7,130 nt of DNA from Zoogloeaceae bacterium (GTDB lineage: Bacteria > Pseudomonadota > Gammaproteobacteria > Burkholderiales > Rhodocyclaceae): contig SSSX01000616.1 in NCBI GenBank assembly GCA_015657735.1, forward strand, positions 1 through 7,130, in the 5' to 3' direction. The position numbers were made by a program, and so were the translations under genes. The first letter of the stretch is position 1. Each line of letters starts with the position of its first letter. Positions 1-5,480 of this stretch are shown piece after piece. Below the pieces are notes generated by a model. That model was not told the origin of the DNA, did not search any database, and saw only the letters and a program-made list of their open reading frames with translations.

Positions 1-96
1 GCGAACGTTCACCGAAAGCGCATTGACCGGCGGGCTGTCGATCGTGACGACGGCGAGATCGCCGCGTCGGGCAACACTGACCACAGGATGATTCAC
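1..96 (-). CDS. Enoyl-CoA hydratase/3-hydroxyacyl-CoA dehydrogenase, N-terminal fragment (cut by window edge)
   Basis: Only the first 32 codons are present; the gene continues beyond position 1. It starts at a GTG (94-96) preceded by AAAGGA (103-108) with a 6-nt spacer. The translation begins MNHPVVSV and contains VVTIDSPPVNALS at about residues 16-28. This is the first beta-strand and turn typical of the crotonase fold, where a PPVNALS-type motif is highly conserved. In the family, this domain hydrates trans-2-enoyl-CoA in beta-oxidation. A start of this form (hydrophilic arm, RRGD, VVTID) is typical of the fused FadB/FadJ-like proteins with a C-terminal 3-hydroxyacyl-CoA dehydrogenase, but the fusion lies outside the window and is inferred. 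It could equally be a stand-alone hydratase. It shares strand with the operon to its right but is separated from it by a terminator, so it is probably transcribed separately. Confidence 0.75.
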   Translation of the reverse strand, partial: MNHPVVSVARRGDLAVVTIDSPPVNALSVNVR

Positions 97-125
97 AAAA
101 ATTCCTTTCAGCAACTAACCGGTCA

Positions 126-146
126 GCCACGATGCAATGTCGTGGC
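126..146. repeat. Inverted repeat, 7-bp stem and 7-nt loop
   Basis: GCCACGA (126-132) pairs perfectly with TCGTGGC (140-146) around the loop TGCAATG. It lies about 30 bp upstream of the GTG of the crotonase-type gene, so in a transcript of that gene it could fall in the 5' leader, or as DNA it could be an operator for a regulator of fatty-acid genes. There is no T-run after either arm, so it is not an intrinsic terminator. Function unknown. Confidence 0.5.
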
Positions 147-217
147 GCTATCCGGTAACCGTCGGTGACGATGAAAGCCATGGATTGAGCAGGCGACCGC
201 TCCGGCCCGAAGGCGCA

Positions 218-240
218 GCGATCCCGGTCGACGGGATCGC
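218..240. repeat. GC-rich inverted repeat, 9-bp stem and 5-nt loop
   Basis: GCGATCCCG (218-226) is the exact reverse complement of CGGGATCGC (232-240), separated by GTCGA. This would form a very stable hairpin in RNA from either strand. No T-run follows on either strand, so it does not look like a Rho-independent terminator. It could be a leader structure, part of a small RNA, or a short dispersed palindromic repeat. The sequence alone does not decide. Confidence 0.5.
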
Positions 241-285
241 CGAGCGGATGACCGTCCCGAAGCCCATCGAACGCTTCCCACACTT

Positions 286-299
286 GTTTTTTAAAAAAC
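286..299. repeat. Perfect 14-bp A/T-rich palindrome
   Basis: GTTTTTTAAAAAAC is its own reverse complement: six T followed by six A, flanked by G and C. It stands out in a GC-rich context. It lies about 27 bp beyond the T-tract of the intrinsic terminator in the direction of minus-strand transcription, so it may add a back-up bidirectional stop signal. It could also be an easily melted or intrinsically bent/rigid promoter-proximal element. No function can be assigned. Confidence 0.45.
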
Positions 300-325
300 C
301 ACGGAACCGAGATTGACCCAGCTTC

Positions 326-356
326 AAAAACAAAACCCCCCTCTGCCCGGGGGGGT
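326..356 (-). terminator. Rho-independent terminator of the alcohol dehydrogenase-MFS operon
   Basis: Read on the minus strand, ACCCCCC (350-356) pairs with GGGGGGT (335-341) around an 8-nt loop (342-349). It is followed at once by TTTTGTTTTT (335-326, the first T shared with the stem). A pure G-C stem plus a U-rich tail is the classical intrinsic terminator layout. It sits about 80 nt downstream of the MFS exporter stop codon and ends the four-gene minus-strand operon, insulating the crotonase-type gene beyond it. Confidence 0.85.
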
Positions 357-437
357 CAATGAAGCTCGGGGGGCGAGCGCCGCGAAACGGCGGCGGCAAT
401 CCAATCTATTGATCGATGCGGCCGGCGAGACCGGAAA

Positions 438-1679
438 TCAAGCAGCAGTGGCCAGCTGAGGGCGATTTGATTTGAGCCCGAAGGCAAACAGCAGGCTCCC
501 CAAACAGAAGCCGGCGATGGTCAGGCTCATGGGCAGTGGCGAGCCATCGGCGAAATAGGCGACACACGCCGAACCGATGATTCCGGTGCCGTACTGGAGC
601 GCGCCGATCAGCGCGGATACCGAACCGGCTTTTTCCGGGTAGCCATCGAGCGCACCGACAATCGCGTTGGCCACGATGAAGCCGGTCGCCGATGCGAACA
701 GGAATAGCGGCCCGACCAGGCCCCATAGCCCACCCCAGCCGCAGCACGCATTGAAGGCGGCGGCGATCCCGCCGAGGCTCGCCAGAACGGCCCCGAAGCG
801 GATCAGCCGATCGATGCCGAAGCGGCGGACGACGCGGGCGTTGATCTGGTTGGCGACCATGATGCCGACGATGCCGAGCGCAAAAAGAAGGCCATAGCGT
901 TGCGGGGAAACATGGTGGTAGGAGATGTAGGCAACCGGCGTTCCGGCCACGTAGGCGAACATCGCGCCGTAAAAACTGCCGCCGGCACCGGCATAGGCGA
1001 GAAGGCGAGGCTGCCGGAGCAATTGTCCGTAGCCGCGCAAGGCCGCCAGGATCGACTGCGGATTGCGCCGCGCCAACGGCAGGGTTTCGGGCAGCAGGGT
1101 CACTGCCCACAAGGTGAGCAGGCCGACGCCGACCAGAACCCAGAATATCGCGTGCCATGAGGCCACCTGCAGAATCAGGCCGCCCACCGTGGGCCCGATC
1201 AGCGGCGCGATCGCCATCGCGGTCATCAGCACCGACAGCATCCGGGCCGCCTGATGGCCGGCGTAGAGGTCGCGGATCATGGCCCGGGAAAGGACGACGC
1301 TGGCGCAAGCCCCGATGGCCTGCACCATGCGCCAGCCGATCATCGTCGGCACGCTGGACGACATCGCGCAGCCCGCCGAGCCGGCGATGAACAGCAGCAG
1401 GCCCAGGGTGATCGGCAGGCGCCGGCCGTAGCGATCGCCGATCGGCCCCCAGAAGAGTTGGCCGATACTGAAGCCGATCAGATAGCCGGCGATGGTCAGC
1501 TCGACCGCGCCGGCATCGGCATGCAGCGCTTCGCCCATGGCCGGCAGCGCGGGCAGGTACAGGTCGGTCGAGATCGACGCGAACGACATCAGGGCGCTCA
1601 GGATGGCGAGCACCCGAAGTCCGCTGGCGGGCGGCGCATCCGGCACGGCGGCACTCGGTCGATGTGGTTCGACGCTCAA
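438..1679 (-). CDS. Bcr/CflA-family multidrug efflux MFS transporter
   Basis: This is an inner-membrane proton-coupled exporter of the drug:H+ antiporter-1 (12-TM) major facilitator group. Members export compounds such as bicyclomycin, chloramphenicol or sulfonamides; the substrate here is unknown. With a TTG start at 1679 it is 413 residues, about the usual length. TM1 runs into TDLYLPALP (38-46), the Bcr/CflA signature. Motif A, GPIGDRYGRR, spans 78-87 between TM2 and TM3. R117 in GWRMVQAIGA is the TM4 motif B arginine. IGPTVGG (161-167) is the TM5 antiporter motif C. The TTG overlaps the aldo/keto reductase stop codon (TTGA), suggesting translational coupling. No ATG or GTG fits well: the next in-frame ATG would cut TM1, and a much earlier one would add a 57-residue arginine-rich tail lying inside the upstream gene. 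It is last in the operon, probably exporting a toxic substrate or product. Confidence 0.9.
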   Translation of the reverse strand: MSVEPHRPSAAVPDAPPASGLRVLAILSALMSFASISTDLYLPALPAMGEALHADAGAVELTIAGYLIGFSIGQLFWGPIGDRYGRRLPITLGLLLFIAGSAGCAMSSSVPTMIGWRMVQAIGACASVVLSRAMIRDLYAGHQAARMLSVLMTAMAIAPLIGPTVGGLILQVASWHAIFWVLVGVGLLTLWAVTLLPETLPLARRNPQSILAALRGYGQLLRQPRLLAYAGAGGSFYGAMFAYVAGTPVAYISYHHVSPQRYGLLFALGIVGIMVANQINARVVRRFGIDRLIRFGAVLASLGGIAAAFNACCGWGGLWGLVGPLFLFASATGFIVANAIVGALDGYPEKAGSVSALIGALQYGTGIIGSACVAYFADGSPLPMSLTIAGFCLGSLLFAFGLKSNRPQLATAA

Positions 1680-2659
1680 AGCCCGGTCCGCTTTTCCAGG
1701 GCTTCGGGGTAACGCGCGCCATGAACGGGGAGGTTGGCGGCGGCCGCGTCGATGCGGGCGAGGTCGTCCGGCCGCAGTTCGACCCAGGTTGCCCCCAGGT
1801 TTTCTTCCAGGCGCCCGAGCTTGGTCGTGCCGGGAATCGGGACGATCCACGGCTTGCGCGCCAACAGCCAGGCCAGCGCAATCTGCGCCGGCGTCGCATC
1901 TTTCGCCACCGCGATGCCGGTCAGCAGATCGACAAACGAACGATTCGCCTTGCGCGCCTCGGCGCTGAAGCGCGGAACGATATTGCGGAAATCCGAACTC
2001 TCGAATTGGGTGTTCTCGTCGATCTTGCCGGTCAGATAGCCTTTACCCAGCGGGCTGAACGGAACGAAGCCGATGCCGAGTTCTTCCAGCGTCGGCAGCA
2101 GTTCGTCTTCCGGGCGGCGCCACCACAGCGAATACTCGCTTTGCACGGCCGTCAGCGGCTGCACGGCATGGGCGCGGCGGATGGTTTTGACGCCCGCTTC
2201 CGACATTCCGAAATACTTGACCTTGCCCTCCTGGATCAGGTGTTTGACCGCACCGGCGACGTCTTCGATGGGGACATCGGGATCGACGCGGTGCTGGTAA
2301 TAGAGGTCGATGGTGTCGACCCGCAGGCGTTTCAGCGAGCCTTCGACGCTGCGGCGGATCTGCTCGGGCCGGCTGTCCTGAACCTGCTGCCCCCCTTCCA
2401 TGCGAATGCCGAATTTGGTGGCAATGGCCACCTCGCCCTTGAACGGGGCCAGGGCTTCGCCCAGCAGTTCTTCATTGACGTGGGGGCCGTAGATTTCGGC
2501 GGTGTCGAACAGGGTCACGCCCCACTCCACCGCCTGACGGATCAGGGCGATCATGTCCTGCCGGTCGGCCGGCGGCCCGTAGGCCATGCTCATCCCCATG
2601 CAGCCGAGGCCCTGGGCGGATACTTCCAGGCCGCTGCGGCCCAGTTTGCGTTTCGTCAT
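1676..2659 (-). CDS. NADPH-type aldo/keto reductase
   Basis: This is a 327-residue cytosolic (alpha/beta)8-barrel oxidoreductase reducing aldehydes or ketones to alcohols with NAD(P)H. It opens with KRKLGRSGLEVSAQGLGCMGMS, the standard start of the AKR11/AKR13-like group. The catalytic tetrad is visible: D52 and Y57 in FDTAEIYG, K82 in ATKFG and H123 in YYQHRVDP. The C-terminal IPGTTKLGRLEEN region (around 269-281) matches the segment that binds the cofactor phosphate in this family, so NADPH is the likely cofactor. The start is set by AGGAG at 2667-2671, 7 nt before the ATG at 2659; a second ATG six bases upstream would leave only 1 nt. It follows the cupin gene by 23 nt, and its stop overlaps the start of the MFS exporter gene. 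Its position beside an iron-type alcohol dehydrogenase recalls the E. coli yqhD-dkgA pair. Family certain, substrate unknown. Confidence 0.93.
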   Translation of the reverse strand: MTKRKLGRSGLEVSAQGLGCMGMSMAYGPPADRQDMIALIRQAVEWGVTLFDTAEIYGPHVNEELLGEALAPFKGEVAIATKFGIRMEGGQQVQDSRPEQIRRSVEGSLKRLRVDTIDLYYQHRVDPDVPIEDVAGAVKHLIQEGKVKYFGMSEAGVKTIRRAHAVQPLTAVQSEYSLWWRRPEDELLPTLEELGIGFVPFSPLGKGYLTGKIDENTQFESSDFRNIVPRFSAEARKANRSFVDLLTGIAVAKDATPAQIALAWLLARKPWIVPIPGTTKLGRLEENLGATWVELRPDDLARIDAAAANLPVHGARYPEALEKRTGL

Positions 2660-2666
2660 CGTCATT

Positions 2667-2671
2667 CTCCT
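2667..2671 (-). promoter_or_regulatory. Ribosome binding site deciding the aldo/keto reductase start
   Basis: AGGAG on the minus strand lies 1 nt before the ATG at 2665, 7 nt before the ATG at 2659 and downstream of a third ATG at 2686. That third ATG overlaps the cupin stop codon as ATGA. Spacing favours 2659, which also gives the usual family N-terminus MTKRKLG. Confidence 0.7.
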
Positions 2672-2682
2672 GGCGCCTTCCG

Positions 2683-3168
2683 TCATTCAGCCGCCGGTGT
2701 TGTCGTGTAGTGGGCCTCGCCGACCTGTTCCATCCACTCGACCACTTTTCCGTCCATGGCCTCGGCAATGGCGATGTGTGTCATGGCGACGGTCGGCGAG
2801 GCGCCGTGCCAGTGCTTCACGCCGGGCGGAATCCAGACCGTGTCGCCGGCCCGGATCGTCTGTACCGGACCGCCCCAGTGCTGAACCCGGCCGGCACCGG
2901 CTGTCACGATCAGGGTCTGACCCAGCGGGTGGGTATGCCAGGCGGTGCGCGCAGCGGGCTCGAAGGTGACGCTGGCCCCGCCGATACGGGCGGCGCCACT
3001 GCCGGCGAACGGCGCGTCGATACGCACGGTGCCGGTAAAGTAGGCGCCCGATCCGACCGCCGAGGCCTGAGTGCCGACCCGGGTGACTTGCACGCCCTGC
3101 GCTTCGTCAGCCAGCGCACTGCCGGCAAGCAGACCGGCCGTCGACAACGCCGCAAGCAAGGTTTTCAT
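2683..3168 (-). CDS. Secreted cupin, (R)-hydroxynitrile lyase-like (GtHNL family)
   Basis: This is a 161-residue single-domain cupin. Residues 1-20 form a signal peptide (Lys2, hydrophobic core, ALA before the predicted cut at 20/21), so the mature protein should act in the periplasm. The remainder closely resembles, from memory, the manganese-dependent cupin hydroxynitrile lyase of Granulicella tundricola (GtHNL). The metal ligands are present: H78, H80 and Q84 in AWHTHPLGQT, and H119 in VKHWHG, corresponding to H53, H55, Q59 and H94. A65 and V67 match active-site A40 and V42, while the Q110 position is alanine (A135). Known members cleave or form cyanohydrins; the natural role of the family is unsettled, and carboxymuconolactone-decarboxylase-like annotations are also common. 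The gene is preceded by AGGAG with 7-nt spacing, lies 18 nt after the alcohol dehydrogenase stop and is in its operon. Fold and metal site are well supported; the lyase activity is an inference from similarity. Confidence 0.85.
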   Translation of the reverse strand: MKTLLAALSTAGLLAGSALADEAQGVQVTRVGTQASAVGSGAYFTGTVRIDAPFAGSGAARIGGASVTFEPAARTAWHTHPLGQTLIVTAGAGRVQHWGGPVQTIRAGDTVWIPPGVKHWHGASPTVAMTHIAIAEAMDGKVVEWMEQVGEAHYTTTPAAE

Positions 3169-3186
3169 GGGAACTCTCCTGCCGGT

Positions 3187-4335
3187 TCAGAGCGCGCTCT
3201 TCAGGATGGTCGTGACCACCTCGCGGGTATAAATCTCGGCCACGCCGAAATACACCGCGTTGCCCAGCACGTTGTCGATGGTCTTCGGCAGATCGGCCTC
3301 GGTGATGCCCAGTTGCGACAGGCGCGTCGGCGTGCCGATCCTGTCGAACCATTTTTCGAGCGCGGCAATGCCCTGCTCGGCGCTATCGACGCCGAACACG
3401 TACTTGGCAAAACGCTGGAACTGGACCGGATTGCGGCCGTGGTACCACTTCATCCAGGCCGGCATGACGACCGACAGGCCGGCCCCGTGAGGCACGTTGA
3501 AGAGCGCCGAGAGGGCATGCTCGATCATGTGGTTCGGATAGCTGTAGCCGGAAATTCCCGCGTAGATCAGGCCGTTCAAGGCTTGCGTCGAGGCCCACGC
3601 AAACTCGGCACGGGCGTCGTAATCGTCGGGATCGGCGAGCAGGGTTTCGGTGGTTTCGATCACCGTGTTGATGATGGCTTCGACCAGGCGCGACTGAAAG
3701 CGGGGTTCCGCCGTGGCGGTGAAATAGCCTTCGATGGCATGGGCAATGACGTCGGCCGCCGAATACACCAGGTAATCCCGCGAAACGGTTTTCATCAGGG
3801 CCGGATTGACGATCGAGACCTTGGGATAGGTATGGACCGAACCGATGGCGAATTTTTCCTGGGTGACCTCGTTGGTGACCACCGCCCCGTTGTTCATTTC
3901 GCTGCCCGTGGCGGCCAGCGTGAGGATGTCGAAAACCGGCAGCGCCCCGTCGATGCTGGCCTTGCCGATGAACAGATCCCAGACGTCGCCGGCGTAACGC
4001 ACGCCGGCGGCGATGGCTTTGGAACTGTCGAGGACGGAGCCGCCGCCCACGCTGAGGATGGCCTCCACCTGCTGCCCGCGGGCCAGCGCAATGGCCTCGC
4101 GCACCTTCGAGAGAACCGGGTTGCTGACGATGCCGCCGCATTCGACGAACTGGATGCCATGCTCGTCCAGGCTCTTGCCGACCACGCCAAACAGGCCGTC
4201 ACGCTTGATGCGGTCGCTGCCATAGCAGAGCAGCACTTTTTTGATGCCGTGGTCGGCCAGATGCTGGCCGATGAACTGTTCCTTGCCCTTGCCGAACTCG
4301 ACCCGGGTCGGATTGAAGAAAGTGAAGTTGTCCAT
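3187..4335 (-). CDS. Iron-type (YqhD/BdhA-like) alcohol dehydrogenase / aldehyde reductase
   Basis: This is a 382-residue cytosolic group III alcohol dehydrogenase that interconverts aldehydes and alcohols; YqhD-like members mainly reduce toxic short-chain aldehydes. The N-terminal dinucleotide-binding domain contains GGGSVLDSSK (97-106), and TLAATGSEMNNGAVV (139-153) is the typical substrate-side loop. Metal ligands are D195 and H199 (SAADVIAHAIE), H269 (NHMIEH) and H283 (VPHGAG), aligning with YqhD D194, H198, H267 and H281. Length equals that of YqhD. The loop after the second beta-strand reads YGSDRIKRDG, with Asp41 where YqhD has Gly39, which may shift preference towards NADH. The ATG at 4335 has GGAG 9 nt upstream. 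It is the first gene of the operon with the cupin, aldo/keto reductase and exporter, and is divergent from a LysR regulator that probably controls it. Family sure, physiological substrate not known. Confidence 0.93.
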   Translation of the reverse strand: MDNFTFFNPTRVEFGKGKEQFIGQHLADHGIKKVLLCYGSDRIKRDGLFGVVGKSLDEHGIQFVECGGIVSNPVLSKVREAIALARGQQVEAILSVGGGSVLDSSKAIAAGVRYAGDVWDLFIGKASIDGALPVFDILTLAATGSEMNNGAVVTNEVTQEKFAIGSVHTYPKVSIVNPALMKTVSRDYLVYSAADVIAHAIEGYFTATAEPRFQSRLVEAIINTVIETTETLLADPDDYDARAEFAWASTQALNGLIYAGISGYSYPNHMIEHALSALFNVPHGAGLSVVMPAWMKWYHGRNPVQFQRFAKYVFGVDSAEQGIAALEKWFDRIGTPTRLSQLGITEADLPKTIDNVLGNAVYFGVAEIYTREVVTTILKSAL

Positions 4336-4391
4336 CTGTGTGTGCTCCGGAAATTGATCGGTGGAACGAACGATGGACGAACTTTAGTCGC

Positions 4392-4421
4392 GTGATAGAC
4401 ACGAAACTAGTGCAGGATCAA
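4392..4421 (-). promoter_or_regulatory. Possible sigma-70 promoter for the alcohol dehydrogenase operon
   Basis: On the minus strand TTGATC (4416-4421) could serve as -35 and TATCAC (4392-4397, four of six consensus matches) as -10, with an 18-bp spacer. Transcription would start near 4385, giving a leader of about 50 nt. The LysR-type dyad lies immediately upstream of the -35, where an activator of this family commonly binds. The boxes are weak, as expected for an activator-dependent promoter, and the assignment is tentative. Confidence 0.35.
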
Positions 4422-4436
4422 TTGTATTATTTACAA
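4422..4436. promoter_or_regulatory. Candidate LysR-type operator (T-N11-A dyad)
   Basis: TTGTA (4422-4426) and TACAA (4432-4436) form a perfect inverted repeat with a 5-bp AT-only spacer, and the inner bases satisfy the T-N11-A rule for LysR-family sites. It lies in the divergent region between the regulator and the alcohol dehydrogenase operon, the expected place for such a site. It also contains TATTAT (4425-4430), a five-of-six match to a -10 box for the regulator gene, so binding here could repress the regulator while activating the operon. Confidence 0.6.
4425..4430 (+). promoter_or_regulatory. Candidate -10 box of the LysR regulator gene
   Basis: TATTAT differs from TATAAT at one base and would place the transcription start near 4437, about 35 nt before the ATG. 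No good -35 is seen 16-18 bp upstream. Its position inside the dyad would allow autorepression, as is usual in the family. Confidence 0.4.
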
Positions 4437-4471
4437 CCAAACGATGTTAATTGCCTGTCGGAAGGCCACTC

Positions 4472-5431
4472 ATGCCGATCAATGAACTCCGCTCGATCAC
4501 CACCTTCATCCGCACGGTGGAGCTGGGCAGCCTCAGCAGGGCGGCGGCGGCGCAGCAGATTTCCCCGCAGGCCGCCAGCAAGGCGCTGGGACAGCTGGAG
4601 CAGCATCTGGGGGTGCGGCTCTTTCACCGGACGACCCGTCGCATGTCGCTGACCGAGGAAGGGCAGCGCTTTTTCGAGGCTGCCCAGCCCTCGCTGATCG
4701 GCCTGCAGCAGGCCCTCAGCAGTGTCCGGCAAACCCGCGAAGACCTCGCCGGTCCGCTGCGCATCGTCGGGCCGCGCTCGGTATCGCAGGCGGTCATCGG
4801 CCCGCTGCTCGATGAGTACTGCCGCCTCTACCCCGAAGTGCAGCCGGACATTCAACTGGACGACCGTCTCGGCAACTGGGTCGAGGATCGCGTGGACGTC
4901 GGCTTTCGCCTGGGGGCATCGCCGGACGAAGGGCTGGTTGCGCGCCCGCTCTTTCACATGCAGCTATTGATTTGCGCCGCCCCCAGCTATTTGCGCAAAT
5001 ACGGCACGCCGAAGAATCTGTACGAGCTGGACTCGCACCGCTGTAGCGCCTTTCGTCGCGCCGACGATGGGCGCGTTCTCCCGTGGCGCGTGAGGGTGGG
5101 TGACAGCGACCAGCAGCACCCCGTGCGGCCGGCTTTCTGCACCAACGACGAAATCCTCGAACTGCGCGCCGTCCTGGCCGGCGAAATCATCGCCCAGCTG
5201 GCCGTCCCCACGGCTGCGTCCCTGATCCGTAGCGGGCGTCTGGTGCCGGTGCTGCCGGAACACATGACCGACAGCTACCAGCTGTTCATTTATTACGGCA
5301 GCCGCCAGGCACAGCCGGCGCGAGTGCGACGATTCATCGATCTGGCGCTGGAGCGGCTGTGCAACAACACCGACTTTGTGCTGAGCCGGGACGAGTTGGT
5401 CCGTGCAGCGGCAAGCGTGGAGGGCATTTAG
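4472..5431 (+). CDS. LysR-family transcriptional regulator
   Basis: This is a 319-residue DNA-binding regulator. The N-terminal winged helix-turn-helix covers residues 1-60, with SLSRAAAAQQISPQAASKAL (20-39) as the HTH and LEQHLGVRLFHRTTRRMSLT (42-61) as the wing, all very typical of the family. A linker helix follows (about 65-92), then the periplasmic-binding-protein-like effector domain from PLRIVGPRSV (95-104) to about residue 296. The GPLRI start and the pattern DVGFRLGASPDEGLVARPL put it in the large CrgA/DsdC-like branch often linked to small aromatic or carbonyl stress, but the effector cannot be read from sequence. The ATG at 4472 has GGAAGG 6 nt upstream. It is divergent from the alcohol dehydrogenase operon across 136 bp with a perfect T-N11-A dyad, so it probably regulates that operon and itself. 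Length is normal. Confidence 0.95.
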   Translation: MPINELRSITTFIRTVELGSLSRAAAAQQISPQAASKALGQLEQHLGVRLFHRTTRRMSLTEEGQRFFEAAQPSLIGLQQALSSVRQTREDLAGPLRIVGPRSVSQAVIGPLLDEYCRLYPEVQPDIQLDDRLGNWVEDRVDVGFRLGASPDEGLVARPLFHMQLLICAAPSYLRKYGTPKNLYELDSHRCSAFRRADDGRVLPWRVRVGDSDQQHPVRPAFCTNDEILELRAVLAGEIIAQLAVPTAASLIRSGRLVPVLPEHMTDSYQLFIYYGSRQAQPARVRRFIDLALERLCNNTDFVLSRDELVRAAASVEGI

Positions 5432-5436
5432 CCTCG

Positions 5437-5474
5437 GGGATCAGCCCGAACTTGTCGGCCCGTTGGCTGATCCC
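5437..5474. terminator. Hairpin between convergent genes, possible bidirectional terminator
   Basis: GGGATCAGCC (5437-5446) pairs perfectly with GGCTGATCCC (5465-5474) around an 18-nt loop. It fills most of the 49-bp gap between the LysR gene stop and the atoA stop. A 10-bp stem between two convergent stops is where a shared terminator is expected. Neither strand has a T-run after the stem, so it would be an atypical terminator or a 3'-end-protecting structure. Confidence 0.5.
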
Positions 5475-5480
5475 GGCCGC

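Larger units (their letters stand above)
97..437. other. Gene-free intergenic region with terminator and hairpins
   Basis: This is about 340 bases between the stop of the MFS exporter gene and the GTG of the crotonase-type gene. I find no convincing protein: the one sizeable open frame here has no recognisable family and runs through a terminator. The region holds an intrinsic terminator (326-356, minus), a 14-bp A/T palindrome (286-299), a hairpin with a 9-bp stem (218-240) and a hairpin with a 7-bp stem (126-146). The promoter of the crotonase-type gene must lie to the left of the terminator, but I cannot point to clear -35/-10 boxes. Confidence 0.7.

Noticed and set aside
148..399. Minus-strand open frame of 83 codons in the left intergenic region
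   Set aside because: It runs through the intrinsic terminator (326-356) and the A/T palindrome, has no clear ribosome binding site or recognisable family, and looks non-coding.
406..1899. Minus-strand open frame of 497 codons overlapping the exporter in another frame
   Set aside because: It is extremely arginine-rich with no domains, while the overlapping frame encodes a full Bcr/CflA transporter with all its motifs.
1664..2710. Plus-strand open frame of 348 codons opposite the aldo/keto reductase
   Set aside because: It mirrors the aldo/keto reductase gene from end to end, whose catalytic tetrad and family blocks are clear on the minus strand. It is a high-GC antisense artefact.
2710..4395. 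Long plus-strand open frame of 561 codons opposite the cupin and alcohol dehydrogenase genes
   Set aside because: It is antisense to two well-recognised genes, and its composition (many Asp, Gly, Arg, His, Val) is that of the reverse frame of GC-rich coding DNA. It matches no family I know and runs across the 18-bp intergenic gap.
4451..4471. Upstream TTG as start of the LysR regulator
   Set aside because: The ATG at 4472 has GGAAGG 6 nt upstream and gives the standard family N-terminus; the TTG would place that ribosome binding site inside the coding region.
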